A stretch of DNA of 64,000 nucleotides, taken from the NCBI RefSeq assembly GCF_030818905.1, contig NZ_JAUTAZ010000001.1:806001-870000 (forward strand), in the 5' to 3' direction. The notes below the pieces were generated by a model. The model was not told the origin of the DNA. It did no database searches and saw only the letters and a program-made list of their open reading frames with translations. Each line of letters begins with the position of its first letter. The stretch's first letter is position 1. This document shows, piece after piece, positions 46,500-56,844 of this stretch. This DNA comes from Microbacterium sp. SORGH_AS_0888 (lineage in GTDB: Bacteria; Actinomycetota; Actinomycetes; Actinomycetales; Microbacteriaceae). The position numbers and the translations under genes are program-made.

Positions 46500-47857
46500 C
46501 CGTCCCACCCGCTCTTCCAGTCCTCGTCCTCGGCCAGGGCGATGGCCTGCCCGGCCAGGACGACAGACCCGGCGATCGCGACGGCACGGCGATCGGATGC
46601 CGCGGCCCACTCCCGCGCCGCATCCGCCGCATCCGCGAGGTCCGGGTGCACCGTCACCGTCAGCTCACGCGCCTCGGCGAGGTCCGCGACCGCGTCGGCG
46701 TCGCGCGCCCGCTCGGATTCGGGTGCGGTCGCGAACACGCGGGTCGCGACGGCGGCGAGCTCGGCCACGATGCCCGCGGCATCCTTGTCCTCGAGCACTC
46801 CGAGCACGATGCCCCACTCGTCGAAGTCGAACGACTCGCGCAGCGCCGCGACGAGCGCGTGCACGCCGTGCGGGTTGTGCGCGGCATCCACGAGCACGGT
46901 CGGGTTGGTGCCGATGAGCTGCAGCCGGCCGGGAGAGGTCACCTGCGCGAAGCCCTCGCCCACGACGTCCGCCGCGAGCGTCTGACCGGGCCGCCCGATG
47001 AGCGACTCGACGGCGGCGAGGGCGAGCGCCGCGTTGCGGCCCTGATGCGCGCCGTACAGCGGCAGGTACACCTCCTCGTAGGTGCCGCCGAGCCCGCGGA
47101 TGTCGAGGAGCTGCCCGCCGACGGCGAGTCGCTGCTGCGCGAGACCGAACGCGCCCCCCTCGACGGCGACGGACGCCTCCGCGGCTCGTGCCGCCCGCGC
47201 GATCGCGTCGGCCGCCGCCGGCTCCTGCGCGGCCGAGACCACGGCGGCGCCGGGCTTGATGATGCCCGCCTTGACGGTTGCGATCTCCCCGATCGTCTCG
47301 CCCAGCCGATCGGCGTGGTCGAGCCCCACGGGTGCGATGACGGCCACATCCCCGTCGGCCGTGTTCGTCGAGTCCCACGCACCGCCCATGCCCACCTCGA
47401 CCACCGCGACATCCACCGGGGCGTCGGAGAACGCGACGAAGGCGAGCACCGTGAGCAGCTCGAAGAACGTGAGCGCCGCGTCGCCCGCGGCGGCGAGCTC
47501 GGCGTCGACGAGATCGACGAACGGCGCGATCTCGTCCCAGGCGTCGGCGACCGCCGCATCCTGGATCGGATCGCCGTCGATCATGATGCGCTCGGTGAAC
47601 CGGACGAGGTGCGGGCTCGTGAACAGTCCCGTGCGCAGCCCGGCGGCGCGCAGCAGGCTCTCGATCATGCGGCTCGTGGAGGTCTTGCCGTTCGTGCCCG
47701 TCACGTGCACGACGCGATACGTGCGCTGCGGATCGTCGAGCAGCTCGAGCACGCGCCGCGTCCGCTCCACCCGGGGCTGGACCCACTGCTCGCCCTGGCG
47801 TCGCAGGAGCGCGCTGTACACCGCATCCGCGCGGCGTCGATCACCCGTCTCGCTCAT
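46496..47857 (-). CDS. folC: Folylpolyglutamate synthase / dihydrofolate synthase
   Basis: 453-aa Mur-ligase-type FolC, which adds glutamate to dihydropteroate and folates. The P-loop is VHVTGTNGKTSTSRMIESLL, and further ligase blocks are TSPHLVRFTERI, VEVGMGGAWDSTN, APVGLDHADRLG and DAAHNPHGV. The ATG is preceded by a GAGG ribosome binding site. Follows ileS; folC-DUF4233-ndk form one overlapping unit. Confidence 0.96.
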   Translation of the reverse strand: MSETGDRRRADAVYSALLRRQGEQWVQPRVERTRRVLELLDDPQRTYRVVHVTGTNGKTSTSRMIESLLRAAGLRTGLFTSPHLVRFTERIMIDGDPIQDAAVADAWDEIAPFVDLVDAELAAAGDAALTFFELLTVLAFVAFSDAPVDVAVVEVGMGGAWDSTNTADGDVAVIAPVGLDHADRLGETIGEIATVKAGIIKPGAAVVSAAQEPAAADAIARAARAAEASVAVEGGAFGLAQQRLAVGGQLLDIRGLGGTYEEVYLPLYGAHQGRNAALALAAVESLIGRPGQTLAADVVGEGFAQVTSPGRLQLIGTNPTVLVDAAHNPHGVHALVAALRESFDFDEWGIVLGVLEDKDAAGIVAELAAVATRVFATAPESERARDADAVADLAEARELTVTVHPDLADAADAAREWAAASDRRAVAIAGSVVLAGQAIALAEDEDWKSGWDG

Positions 47858-47894
47858 CGTTCCTCACCCTTCCATGTCCCACTTTCGACCGGTG

Positions 47895-47949
47895 CATGTC
47901 CCAGTTCGGGCCGCTTGCGGGCATCCGCAGCGGTCCGAACTGGGACATG
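47895..47949. repeat. Long intergenic inverted repeat between ileS and folC
   Basis: CATGTCCCAGTTCGG (47895-47909) and CCGAACTGGGACATG (47935-47949) are perfect 15-bp inverted arms. The 25-nt centre folds further (CCGC/GCGG pairs around GCAT), giving a near-continuous hairpin of about 55 nt. A third copy of the arm start, CATGTCCCA, lies upstream at 47873-47881. It may terminate ileS or be a dispersed palindromic element. Confidence 0.75.
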
Positions 47950-47966
47950 GATGAGGGGGATGCCGC

Positions 47967-50900
47967 TCATCGGGGGGCTCCCACCCGTGTCACACCGACC
48001 GTGAACGCTCCGCGGTTGGCGAAGGCGCCGGCGGCGAACTCCCCGGAGTGCTCGATCGCGACGTCCGCCTCCGTGCTCGGAACGCGTGCGGTCGAGAGGC
48101 CCGCGGCCTCGATCGCGCTCTCTCCGGCGATCGCCTCCCGGCCGGCGCCCGTCACGACATAGCGGACCGCGAGGGTGTCCTCCGCCGCGCCGACCCGTTC
48201 GAAGGCGGACTCGATCGCCGCCCGATCGTCCGCGTCGGTGAACTCCAGGCGCAGCGCGATGCGGTCGCTCACCTCGAAACCGGCGGCCTTGCGGGTGTCC
48301 TGGATCGCGCGGACGACGTCACGCGCCAGGCCCTCGGCCTCCAGCTCCGGCGTCGTCGTCGTGTCCAGCAGCACGAACCCGCCACCCGAGAGCACGGCGA
48401 GCGCCTCCCCCTCCGGGCGTCCGGCCGTCTCGAGCACGAGGTCGTACTCGCCCGGCTCCAGGACGACGCCGCCGGCCGTCACGATCCCGTCGCTCTCGCT
48501 CCAGTCGCCGTTGCGCGCGGCGCCGATGACCTGCTGCACCTGCTTGCCCAGCCGGGGACCGGCCGCACGGGCGTTGACCGTCAGACGGTGTGTGATGCCG
48601 TACTCCCCGGCGGTCTGCTCGCGCAGCTCGACGAGCTCAACGGACTTCACGTTCAGCTCGTCGCGCAGGATGTCGTCGAACTGCGCGAGCGCTTCGGCAT
48701 CGGGCACGACGACCGTCAGCAGCGGCAGCGGCAGCCGCACGCGGCGTCCCTCCTTCTTGCGCAGGGCGTTCGCGACCGAGGACACCTCGCGCACCGCGTC
48801 CATGGCGGAGCGGATGTCGGCCGCATCCGGGAAAGCGGCGTCGTCGGGCCAGTCGGCCAGATGCACGCTGCGACCGCCCGTCAGCCCCTGCCAGACCCGT
48901 TCGGCGACGAGCGGGATGAGGGGCGCTGCGACCCGGGTGAGGGTCTCGAGCACGGTGTAGAGGGTGTCGAACGCCTCCGCCGAGCGCGCGTCGTCCGTGA
49001 TGCCGACCCAGAACCGGTCGCGTGAGCGCCGGATGTACCAGTTCGTCAGCACCTCGGCGAAATCACGCAGGCGCGAGGCGGCGGTCGTGGAGTCGAGCGC
49101 GTCGAGGTCGGCGGCGACATCCCTCACCAGGTCGCCCAGGAGCGCCAGGACGTACCGGTCGAGGACGTCCTCGGAGTCGGTGCGCCACCGCGCCTCGTAG
49201 CCGCCGGGCTGCGCGGCGTTCGCATAGGTGACGAAGAAGTACCAGGCGTTCCACAGCGGCAGCAGGAACTCGCGCACGCCCGCGCGGATCCCCTCCTCCG
49301 TGACGACGAGGTTGCCGCCGCGCAGCACGGAGCTCGACATGAGGAACCAGCGCATGGCGTCCGAGCCGTCGCGTTCGAACACCTCGCTGACGTCGGGATA
49401 GTTGCGCAGCGACTTCGACATCTTCTGGCCGTCCGAGCCGAGGACGATGCCGTGGCAGGAGACGCCCGTGAACGCCGGACGGTCGAACAGCGCGGTCGAG
49501 AGCGCGTGCATGACGTAGAACCAGCCGCGCGTCTGTCCGATGTACTCGACGATGAAGTCGGCCGGCGAGTGCTCGTCGAACCACTCGCGGTTCTCGAACG
49601 GATAGTGCACCTGCGCGTAGGGCATCGATCCGGAGTCGAACCACACGTCGAACACGTCCTCGATGCGACGCATCGTGCTCCGACCCGTGGGGTCGTCCGG
49701 GTTCGGACGGGTGAGGCCGTCGATGTAGGGGCGATGCAGATCGACATTTCCCTCGGGATCGCGCGGCAGGCGGCCGAAGTCCCGCTCGAGGTCCTCGAGC
49801 GAGCCGTAGACGTCGACGCGCGGGTAGGACGCGTCGTCGCTCTTCCACACCGGGATCGGCGACCCCCAGTACCGGTTGCGGCTGACAGACCAGTCGCGTG
49901 CGCCCTCCACCCACTTGCCGAACTGCCCGTGCTTGACGTTCTCGGGCGCCCAGGTGATCTGCTCGTTCAGCTCGGACATGCGGTCCTTGAACTCGGTCAC
50001 CCGCACGAACCAGCTCGACACGGCCTTGTAGATCAGGGGGTTCCGGCACCGCCAGCAGTGCGGGTACGAGTGCTCGTAGCTCGCCTCGCGCAGGAGCCGG
50101 CCCTCGGCCTTGAGCAGTCGGATGAGCGGACGGTTCGCGTCCATCCACAGCTCGCCCGCGACATCCGTGACCTGCGGCAGGAAGCGCCCGCCGTCGTCGA
50201 GGCTGACGATCGTGGGGATGCCGGCGGCATCCGCGACGCGCTTGTCGTCCTCACCGTAGGCCGGCGCCTGGTGCACGATGCCCGTGCCGTCGGTCGTCGT
50301 GACGTAGTCGTCGACGAGGATCCGCCAGGCGTCCTGCGTACCCCAGGTGTCGGCGTCCGCGTAGTAGTCGAAGAGACGGTCGTAGGAGACGCCCGCGAGC
50401 TCAGCGCCGGGGATCTCGCGCTCGACGGCCGCGGCCGCATCCTCCGCCGAGGCGTAGCCCAGGTCCTTGGCGTGACCGGCCAGCAGATCGGCGGCCAGCA
50501 GGTAGCGGTGGGCGGCCGCGCTCTCGACGTCGTCGCCGGCGGGCACGTCCGCGGCGCCGGCGGGGCCGGCCGGCAGCACGACGTAGCGGATGTCGGGTCC
50601 GACGGCGAGCGCGAGGTTGGTCGGCAGCGTCCACGGGGTCGTGGTCCAGGCCAGCGCCCGCACGCCCGTGAGGCCGAGAGCCTCGGCCTTGGCGCCGACG
50701 AGCGGGAACGTCACGGTGACCGAGGGGTCCTGGCGCATCTTGTAGACGTCGTCGTCCATGCGCAGCTCGTGGTTGGACAGCGGCGTCTCGTCGCGCCAGC
50801 AGTACGGCAGCACACGGTAGCCCTCGTACGCGAGACCCTTGTCGTACAGGGTCTTGAAGGCCCAGAGCACCGACTCCATGTAGCCGAGGTCGAGCGTCTT

Positions 50901-51374
50901 GTAGCCGCGTTCGAAGTCGACCCAGCGCGCCTGACGAGTGACGTAGTCCTCCCACTCGCGCGTGTAGACGAGCACGGACTCGCGGGCCTTCGCGTTGAAC
51001 GCGGCGATGCCCATGCGCTCGATCTCGCTCTTCTCGGTGATGCCGAGCTGCTTCATGGCCTCGAGCTCCGCCGGGAGACCATGCGTGTCCCAGCCGAAGA
51101 CGCGGTCGACCTTCTTGCCGCGCATGGTCTGGAACCGCGGGAAGACGTCCTTCGCGTAGCCGGTCAGCAGATGGCCGTAGTGCGGCAGCCCGTTCGCGAA
51201 CGGAGGGCCGTCGTAGAACACCCACTCGGGGGAGCCCTCGCGCTGGGCGATCGAGGCGCGGAACGTGTCGTCCCGGCGCCAGAAGTCGAGGACGTCCTCC
51301 TCGATGGCTGGGAAGCGCGGGCTCGGCGTCGGGTCGGCTGCCGGCCCGAAGGCGGAGGGGCGAGGGTAGGTCAT
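47967..51374 (-). CDS. ileS: Isoleucine--tRNA ligase, eukaryote-like type
   Basis: 1135-aa IleRS. HIGH motif HYGH at residues 65-68 ([13 protein letters not shown]), editing CP1 domain ([20 protein letters not shown]), KMSKS motif [10 protein letters not shown], then the anticodon domain and a long C-terminal region without the zinc-binding cysteines of the E. coli enzyme. Length and HYGH place it in the longer, eukaryote-like class (IleRS2), associated with mupirocin tolerance. ATG at 51374 sits just after a T-box leader. Confidence 0.97.
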   Translation of the reverse strand: MTYPRPSAFGPAADPTPSPRFPAIEEDVLDFWRRDDTFRASIAQREGSPEWVFYDGPPFANGLPHYGHLLTGYAKDVFPRFQTMRGKKVDRVFGWDTHGLPAELEAMKQLGITEKSEIERMGIAAFNAKARESVLVYTREWEDYVTRQARWVDFERGYKTLDLGYMESVLWAFKTLYDKGLAYEGYRVLPYCWRDETPLSNHELRMDDDVYKMRQDPSVTVTFPLVGAKAEALGLTGVRALAWTTTPWTLPTNLALAVGPDIRYVVLPAGPAGAADVPAGDDVESAAAHRYLLAADLLAGHAKDLGYASAEDAAAAVEREIPGAELAGVSYDRLFDYYADADTWGTQDAWRILVDDYVTTTDGTGIVHQAPAYGEDDKRVADAAGIPTIVSLDDGGRFLPQVTDVAGELWMDANRPLIRLLKAEGRLLREASYEHSYPHCWRCRNPLIYKAVSSWFVRVTEFKDRMSELNEQITWAPENVKHGQFGKWVEGARDWSVSRNRYWGSPIPVWKSDDASYPRVDVYGSLEDLERDFGRLPRDPEGNVDLHRPYIDGLTRPNPDDPTGRSTMRRIEDVFDVWFDSGSMPYAQVHYPFENREWFDEHSPADFIVEYIGQTRGWFYVMHALSTALFDRPAFTGVSCHGIVLGSDGQKMSKSLRNYPDVSEVFERDGSDAMRWFLMSSSVLRGGNLVVTEEGIRAGVREFLLPLWNAWYFFVTYANAAQPGGYEARWRTDSEDVLDRYVLALLGDLVRDVAADLDALDSTTAASRLRDFAEVLTNWYIRRSRDRFWVGITDDARSAEAFDTLYTVLETLTRVAAPLIPLVAERVWQGLTGGRSVHLADWPDDAAFPDAADIRSAMDAVREVSSVANALRKKEGRRVRLPLPLLTVVVPDAEALAQFDDILRDELNVKSVELVELREQTAGEYGITHRLTVNARAAGPRLGKQVQQVIGAARNGDWSESDGIVTAGGVVLEPGEYDLVLETAGRPEGEALAVLSGGGFVLLDTTTTPELEAEGLARDVVRAIQDTRKAAGFEVSDRIALRLEFTDADDRAAIESAFERVGAAEDTLAVRYVVTGAGREAIAGESAIEAAGLSTARVPSTEADVAIEHSGEFAAGAFANRGAFTVGVTRVGAPR

Positions 51375-51385
51375 CGTGTGCTCAC

Positions 51386-51560
51386 AGGGGTCGTCGGAAC
51401 TCCATGCCGGGACGACCCTCACGGACCGCGGTACCACCCTGCGTGCCGGATCGCTCCGGCCCCTCTCACTGCGGCTGTGACGGGCCTGACCCGCTCGGTT
51501 CTACTGGGCTGCGCCGTTCTTCCGAGAGCTCCCCGGTGATGGCCGGATCAACGCTGGTGC
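51386..51560 (-). promoter_or_regulatory. T-box riboswitch in the ileS leader (isoleucine)
   Basis: On the minus strand the leader carries the T-box core GGGTGGTACCGCGG (51439-51426) in an antiterminator/antisequestrator context and a short stem I whose loop CCATCACC contains specifier codon ATC (51540-51538), matching tRNA-Ile. Between the T-box and the ATG, GACGACCC (51411-51418) and GGGTCGTC (51388-51395) form an 8-bp stem that could sequester the ileS ribosome binding region. This is the layout of the actinobacterial ileS T-boxes with short stem I that act on translation initiation when tRNA-Ile is uncharged. Confidence 0.92.
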
Positions 51561-51649
51561 GCCGATTCTACCCGCCTCGGGCCTCTCGGGTGGTGTCACG
51601 CAGGTGCGGAGCCGGACAGCCCGCGGTTTCTGGACTCGTGCCAAGATGG

Positions 51650-52996
51650 ATGCCTGTGACCACCGCAGCGCCTGCAGCGCACACCACAGCGCCCTCTCCC
51701 GCCCACCGCGTCGCCTGGGCCTCGATGGTGGGCACCTCGCTCGAGTCGTTCGACTTCTACGTCTTCGCCTATTTCTCGGCGTTCTTCGTCGGACCGCTGT
51801 TCTTCGAGCCGCTCGGCGCGACGGGCGCGACGCTCGCCTCGTTCACGACGATCGCCGTCGCCTTCGTCGTGCGGCCGATCGGCGCGATCGTGTTCGGGTG
51901 GATGGGCGACCGGCTCGGCCGCCGGGCGACGCTGCTGTGGACCGTGGCGATCATGGGGGTCGCGACCGGACTCATCGGCGTGCTTCCGAGCTACGACCAG
52001 GCCGGCTGGGTCGGAGCGGTCCTGCTCGTGCTGTTGCGGATCGCGCAGGGCATCTCGCTCGGCGGCGAATGGGGCGGCTCGATCCTGCTCGCGACCGAGC
52101 ACTCCTCACCCGTCAAGCGCGCCTTCTCGGCGGCGATCCCGCAGCTGGGCTCCCCCGTCGGGTCGATCCTCTCGGCAGCCGTGTTCATCGTGCTCGTGGT
52201 CGCGCTCCCCTCGGACCAGCTCGCGGCGTGGGGATGGCGCATCCCGTTCCTGCTCGCACTGCCGCTCCTGCTCGTGTCGCTGTACCTGCGGTGGTCGATC
52301 ACCGAGACCCCGGTGTTCACCGGGCTCGTGGCCGAGCATCGGCGCGAACGCGTTCCGGTGCTGACGATGTTCCGCGAGCGCCCGCTCGCGCTCGTGATCG
52401 CGGTGGGGTCGGCGCTGCTCGGCATCGGCTCGTACTCGCTCATGAACACCTACACGATGAACTACGGGTCGGCGGTCCTCGGCTTCAGCTACATGAACCT
52501 GCTCACCGCCGCGACGATCGGCGCGCTGCTGCAGCTCGTGACGATCCCGCTGTTCGGCGCCTGGGCGAGCCGGATCGGCTCCGCGAAGGTGGTCGCCTGG
52601 GGGGCGCTCGGCACGCTCGTGATCGCGTTCCCGATGTACGCGCTGCTGCAGTCCGCCGACTTCGGCGTGCTCGTCGCGATGATGGTGATCGGCGGCATCC
52701 TGCCGACCATGTCGTGGGCGGCGCTCGGCGGCCTCATGGCGGATCTGTTCCCCGACCGTTTCCGCTACTCGGCGCTCTCGTTCGCCTACGCGATCGCCGC
52801 GACGGTCAGCGGCTTCGTGCCGCTGGTGACCTCCGCGCTGGGCGCCGCGACCGCGCAGGCCTGGTGGCACCCCGGCATCGTGCTGGCGGCGCTCTCGGCC
52901 CTGACGCTCGTGTCCGCCCTCGCGGCCGGGCGACTCTCGACGCACGCGACCGAGGCGACGCGTGCGACCTCGGTCACGTTCTCCGAAGCCCGCTGA
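51650..52996 (+). CDS. MFS transporter, metabolite:H+ symporter type
   Basis: 448-aa permease with 12 predicted membrane segments. The MFS loop 2-3 motif GWMGDRLGRRATL, the helix 4 segment RIAQGISLGGEWGGSILLATEH and the N-terminal SMVGTSLESFDFYVFAYFSAFF are typical of the metabolite:H+ symporter subfamily (ProP, ShiA, KgtP). The substrate is an organic acid or osmolyte by family; not determinable here. ATG at 51650 chosen; GTG 51656 is an alternative. Divergent from ileS. Confidence 0.9.
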   Translation: MPVTTAAPAAHTTAPSPAHRVAWASMVGTSLESFDFYVFAYFSAFFVGPLFFEPLGATGATLASFTTIAVAFVVRPIGAIVFGWMGDRLGRRATLLWTVAIMGVATGLIGVLPSYDQAGWVGAVLLVLLRIAQGISLGGEWGGSILLATEHSSPVKRAFSAAIPQLGSPVGSILSAAVFIVLVVALPSDQLAAWGWRIPFLLALPLLLVSLYLRWSITETPVFTGLVAEHRRERVPVLTMFRERPLALVIAVGSALLGIGSYSLMNTYTMNYGSAVLGFSYMNLLTAATIGALLQLVTIPLFGAWASRIGSAKVVAWGALGTLVIAFPMYALLQSADFGVLVAMMVIGGILPTMSWAALGGLMADLFPDRFRYSALSFAYAIAATVSGFVPLVTSALGAATAQAWWHPGIVLAALSALTLVSALAAGRLSTHATEATRATSVTFSEAR

Positions 52997-53039
52997 GGTC
53001 ACGCGGGGCGCGGAGACTGCGTGGCGGCAGGATGGACGG

Positions 53040-53561
53040 ATGATCCTGCGCACGCCCCGCCTGACGCTCGACGAGATGAGCGAGGCCGATCTTCCCTCGC
53101 TCCGCCGCATCCTGCAGGATCTGGTCACCATGACCGCCTACGAGGGCGCGTTCGACGAGGAGGAGACGCGCGCCTGGCTCGAACGGATGCGCGCACGCTA
53201 CGCGTCGGATGGCTTCGGGCTGTGGGCGGCCCGCCTCGAGGGCGAGATGGTCGGGCAGTGCGGCATCACCCGGCAGAAGATCGAGGGCGACGAGGTGCTC
53301 GAGGTCGGCTATCTCTTCCGGCGGGATGTCTGGGGCCGGGGCCTCGCGACCGAGGCCGCCGCGGCGGCCCGCGACTGGGCGTTCGCCGAGCTCGACGCCG
53401 ACCGGGTGTGGGCCAAGATCCGTGACACGAACCTGGCCTCGATGAACGTGGCGATCCGGCTCGGGATGACCGCGCGGCGGAGGTTCGTCACGCACTACCG
53501 CGGCGTGGACATGCCGCACCTCGGCTTCGCCGTCGGTCGCGAGGACCTGCGCCGGTCCTGA
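53040..53561 (+). CDS. GNAT family N-acetyltransferase
   Basis: 173-aa acetyltransferase of the RimJ/RimL-like group: ILRTPRLTLDEMSEADLPSL at the start, VGQCGITRQKIEGDEVLEVGYLF, the acetyl-CoA loop RRDVWGRGLATEAAAAARDWAF, and DTNLASMNVAIRLGM. The acceptor is unknown. ATG at 53040 is 6 nt after CAGGAT, a -10-like hexamer. Confidence 0.9.
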   Translation: MILRTPRLTLDEMSEADLPSLRRILQDLVTMTAYEGAFDEEETRAWLERMRARYASDGFGLWAARLEGEMVGQCGITRQKIEGDEVLEVGYLFRRDVWGRGLATEAAAAARDWAFAELDADRVWAKIRDTNLASMNVAIRLGMTARRRFVTHYRGVDMPHLGFAVGREDLRRS

Positions 53562-53662
53562 CACGGCGGCGATCCGCGCATCCTCACCGCGCATCCGCGC
53601 GATCGACCGAGGTCGTGCCGATCGCGGACGGCGCGCGCCCGGATCCCGCGCGGCTCCCCGGG

Positions 53663-53668
53663 TAGACT
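53663..53668 (+). promoter_or_regulatory. Candidate -10 for valS
   Basis: TAGACT, giving a leader of about 55 nt before valS. No T-box core or other leader element was recognised in it. No clear -35. Confidence 0.5.
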
Positions 53669-53728
53669 GTCGCGCAGTCCCACACTCAGGCACGCACACA
53701 CGGTGCCGCACATATTCGAGGAGTCCCC

Positions 53729-56287
53729 ATGGCCGTTCCCGACAAGCCCGCCCTCGAAGGCCTCGAAGCCAAATGGGACGCCGCGTGGGCGGAACGGGGC
53801 ACGTATCTGTTCGACCGTGCCGCCGCGACCGGCCGCGAGAGCGTGTACTCCATCGACACTCCGCCCCCGACCGCGTCCGGCAGCCTCCACATCGGTCACG
53901 TGTTCAGCTTCACGCACACCGATCTGAAGGCCCGATTCGAGCGGATGCGCGGCAAGACCGTGTTCTACCCGATGGGCTGGGACGACAACGGCCTGCCGAC
54001 CGAGCGTCGCGTGCAGAACTACTACGGCGTGCGCTGCGACCCGAGCCTGCCCTACGACCCGGACTTCACTCCCCCGTTCGAGGGCGGCGACAACAAGTCG
54101 AGCCGGGCGGCCGACCAGATCCCGATCAGCCGCCGCAACTTCATCGAGCTGTGCGAGCGCCTCACGGTCGAGGACGAGAAGCAGTTCGAGGACCTCTTCC
54201 GCAAGCTCGGGCTGAGCGTCGACTGGACCCAGACCTATCGCACGATCTCCGATGACACGATCCGCACGAGCCAGCTGGCGTTCCTGCGCAACCTGGAGCG
54301 CGGCGAGGCCTACCAGTCGCTGGCCCCGACACTCTGGGATGTCGACTTCCGCTCGGCGATCGCACAGGCCGAGCTCGAGGACCGCGAGCAGCAGGCGTCC
54401 TATCACCGCCTCGCGTTCCACCGCACGGACGGCGGCGGTGACGTGCTGATCGAGACGACGCGTCCCGAGCTGCTGCCCGCGTGCGTCGCGCTCGTCGCGC
54501 ATCCCGACGACGAGCGGTACCGGCCGCTGTTCGGCACGACCGTGACGACACCGCTGTTCGGCGTCGAGGTGCCGATCAAGCCGCATCCGCTGGCCCAGCC
54601 CGACAAGGGCTCGGGCATCGCGATGATCTGTACCTTCGGCGACGTGACCGACATCATCTGGTGGCGCGAGCTCGACCTTCCCAACCGCACGGTCATCGGC
54701 CATGACGGCCGGGTGCTGCCCGAGCCGCCCGAGGTCATGACCACGGATGCCGCCATCGCCGCCTACGCCGAGCTCGCGGGCAAGACGGTCTTCAGCGCCA
54801 AGAAGCGCATCGTCGAGCTGCTCTCCGAGTCCGGCGAGCTGATCGAGGTCTCGAAGCCCTTCACCCACCCGGTCAAGTTCTTCGAGAAGGGCGACCGGCC
54901 GCTGGAGATCGTCTCGACGCGCCAGTGGTACCTGCGCAACGGCGCGCGCGACGGAGAGCTGCGCGACAAGCTCATCGCCCTCGGCCGGGAGCTCGACTGG
55001 CACCCCGATTTCATGCGCGTCCGGTACGAGAACTGGACCAACGGGCTGACGGGCGACTGGCTCGTGAGCCGCCAGCGGTTCTTCGGGGTCCCCATCCCGA
55101 TCTGGTACGCCCTCGACGAGAACGGCGAACGTGACTACGACCGCGTGCTGACGCCGGACCTGGCCGCCCTCCCCGTCGACCCGACGAGCGACGTCCCACC
55201 GGGCTACGACGAGTCGCAGCGCGGTGTCCCCGGCGGCTTCGACGCCGAGCGCGACATCTTCGACACGTGGGCGACCTCCTCGCTGACACCGCAGCTCGCC
55301 GGCGGCTGGCAGCGCGACGACGAGCTCTGGAAGCTCGTCGCGCCGTTCGACCTGCGTCCGCAGGGGCAGGACATCATCCGCACCTGGCTGTTCTCGACCA
55401 TGCTCCGCAGTGCCCTCGAGGACGACCGCTCGCCGTGGTCGAACGCCGCCATCAGCGGCTTCATCGTCGACCCCGACCGCAAGAAGATGTCGAAGTCCAA
55501 GGGCAACGTGGTCACACCGGCCGCGATCCTGGACCAGCACGGCTCGGACGCGGTGCGCTACTGGGCGGCCTCCAGCCGTCTGGGCACCGACGCCGCCTTC
55601 GATCCGCAGAACCCGACGCAGATCAAGATCGGCCGCCGTCTGGCGATCAAGCTCCTGAACGCGGCGAAGTTCGTGCTGTCCTTCCCGGTGCCCGAGGACG
55701 CGCGCATCACGCACGCGCTGGACGCGTCGATGCTCGCGACCCTCGACTCGGTCGTACGGGATGCGACGCGCGCGTTCGAGCAGTACGACCACGCCCGCGC
55801 ACTCGAGCTCACCGAGTCGTTCTTCTGGACCTTCTGCGACGACTACCTCGAGCTCGTCAAGGAGCGCGCCTACGACCAGGCCGACGTGGGTCAGGCCTCG
55901 GCCGCCCTGGCGCTGCGCATGGCGCTCGAGACGCTGCTGCGGCTGCTCGCCCCGGTGCTCGCCTTCGCCGCGGAGGAGGCCTGGTCCTGGTTCCACGACG
56001 ACTCGGTGCACACCGCGGCGTGGCCGGAACCGCTCGGCATCGAGGGCGACCCGGCGGTGCTGACCGCGGTCGGGGAGGCCCTCATCCTCATCCGCCGCGC
56101 GAAGACCGAGGCGAAGGTCTCCCAGAAGACTCCCGTCGCACGGCTCGTGCTCGCCGGCCCGGCGGCGGCGGCGCTCCGCGTGGCGGAGGGGGATCTGAAG
56201 GCCGTGGGCCGCATCGATGAGCTCACCATCACGGAAGCCGAGGCCCTCGCCGTCGTCGACGTCGAGCTCGCCCCGCAGGAGGACTGA
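53729..56287 (+). CDS. valS: Valine--tRNA ligase
   Basis: 852-aa class I ValRS. HIGH motif HIGH at residues 54-57 (SGSLHIGHVFSFTHTD), editing domain (IETTRPELLPACVALV), KMSKS motif KKMSKSKGN, anticodon domain and a short C-terminal segment. No long coiled coil at the end, as in the shorter actinobacterial ValRS forms. A GAGGAG ribosome binding site precedes the ATG. Confidence 0.97.
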   Translation: MAVPDKPALEGLEAKWDAAWAERGTYLFDRAAATGRESVYSIDTPPPTASGSLHIGHVFSFTHTDLKARFERMRGKTVFYPMGWDDNGLPTERRVQNYYGVRCDPSLPYDPDFTPPFEGGDNKSSRAADQIPISRRNFIELCERLTVEDEKQFEDLFRKLGLSVDWTQTYRTISDDTIRTSQLAFLRNLERGEAYQSLAPTLWDVDFRSAIAQAELEDREQQASYHRLAFHRTDGGGDVLIETTRPELLPACVALVAHPDDERYRPLFGTTVTTPLFGVEVPIKPHPLAQPDKGSGIAMICTFGDVTDIIWWRELDLPNRTVIGHDGRVLPEPPEVMTTDAAIAAYAELAGKTVFSAKKRIVELLSESGELIEVSKPFTHPVKFFEKGDRPLEIVSTRQWYLRNGARDGELRDKLIALGRELDWHPDFMRVRYENWTNGLTGDWLVSRQRFFGVPIPIWYALDENGERDYDRVLTPDLAALPVDPTSDVPPGYDESQRGVPGGFDAERDIFDTWATSSLTPQLAGGWQRDDELWKLVAPFDLRPQGQDIIRTWLFSTMLRSALEDDRSPWSNAAISGFIVDPDRKKMSKSKGNVVTPAAILDQHGSDAVRYWAASSRLGTDAAFDPQNPTQIKIGRRLAIKLLNAAKFVLSFPVPEDARITHALDASMLATLDSVVRDATRAFEQYDHARALELTESFFWTFCDDYLELVKERAYDQADVGQASAALALRMALETLLRLLAPVLAFAAEEAWSWFHDDSVHTAAWPEPLGIEGDPAVLTAVGEALILIRRAKTEAKVSQKTPVARLVLAGPAAAALRVAEGDLKAVGRIDELTITEAEALAVVDVELAPQED

Positions 56288-56288
56288 C

Positions 56289-56540
56289 ATGCAGCTCGGA
56301 ACCCGCTGGACCGCCCGCACCGAGCCGCCCAAGGCCGTGCCCGCCGCGCTGCGGGAGCAGATCGCCGCCGTCGAGGCCGCCATCACGGAGTCGCAGTGGT
56401 CGGATCAGCCGACGCCGCGGTGGACGCTCACCTGGCTCGAGGGCCGCCCGGTCGCCGAGCTCGACACGGGCGTCATCGTGTCGCTCGACGCCGACGGCGA
56501 GGCGGTCGTCCGCCATGACCCCGACGACGAGTTCGCCTGA
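56289..56540 (+). CDS. Hypothetical small protein downstream of valS
   Basis: 83-aa acidic soluble protein beginning MQLGTRWTARTEPPKAVPAA with a Trp-rich middle (SQWSDQPTPRWTLTWLEGRP) and ending HDPDDEFA. The ATG lies 1 nt after the valS stop, so it is co-translated. Codon use looks genuine. No domain recognised. Confidence 0.75.
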   Translation: MQLGTRWTARTEPPKAVPAALREQIAAVEAAITESQWSDQPTPRWTLTWLEGRPVAELDTGVIVSLDADGEAVVRHDPDDEFA

Positions 56541-56544
56541 GCCG

Positions 56545-56844
56545 ATGCTCACGCGGATCGACGGGCTGATCTCGGCGCCTCTCATCGAGGCGGCGAGCGC
56601 CCTGTGGCTGGCCGGTCACGCGCTGCCCGTCGTCCTCTTCGCGTCGTCTCTGCTGCTCGCGGCAGTCACGGCGCCGCTCCTGATCCGTCCCACGGCCCTC
56701 CGCATCCCTCCCCTCTCCGCTCCGGCGACACGGCCGCTCCGCGCCTCGCATGAGCCGTGTCCTCCCCCGGCACCGCCCCTGCGCGGCGCCGTCACCGCGC
56801 GCGCCCCGGGGCGGGCGTCGCGCGCGCTCCTCGCCCTCCCCTGA
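56545..56844 (+). CDS. Possible small membrane protein or gene relic
   Basis: 99-codon frame from ATG 56545 (an in-frame ATG at 56515 lies within the previous gene). The N-terminal part resembles a membrane protein (GLISAPLIEAASALWLAGHA, LPVVLFASSLLLAAVTAPLL) but the last 50 residues are Pro/Arg/Ala-rich and look non-coding. A truncated gene is possible. Confidence 0.35.
   Translation: MLTRIDGLISAPLIEAASALWLAGHALPVVLFASSLLLAAVTAPLLIRPTALRIPPLSAPATRPLRASHEPCPPPAPPLRGAVTARAPGRASRALLALP

Noticed and set aside
53495..56386. Open frame of about 963 codons opposite valS
   Set aside because: Antisense shadow; the valS frame carries all synthetase motifs.
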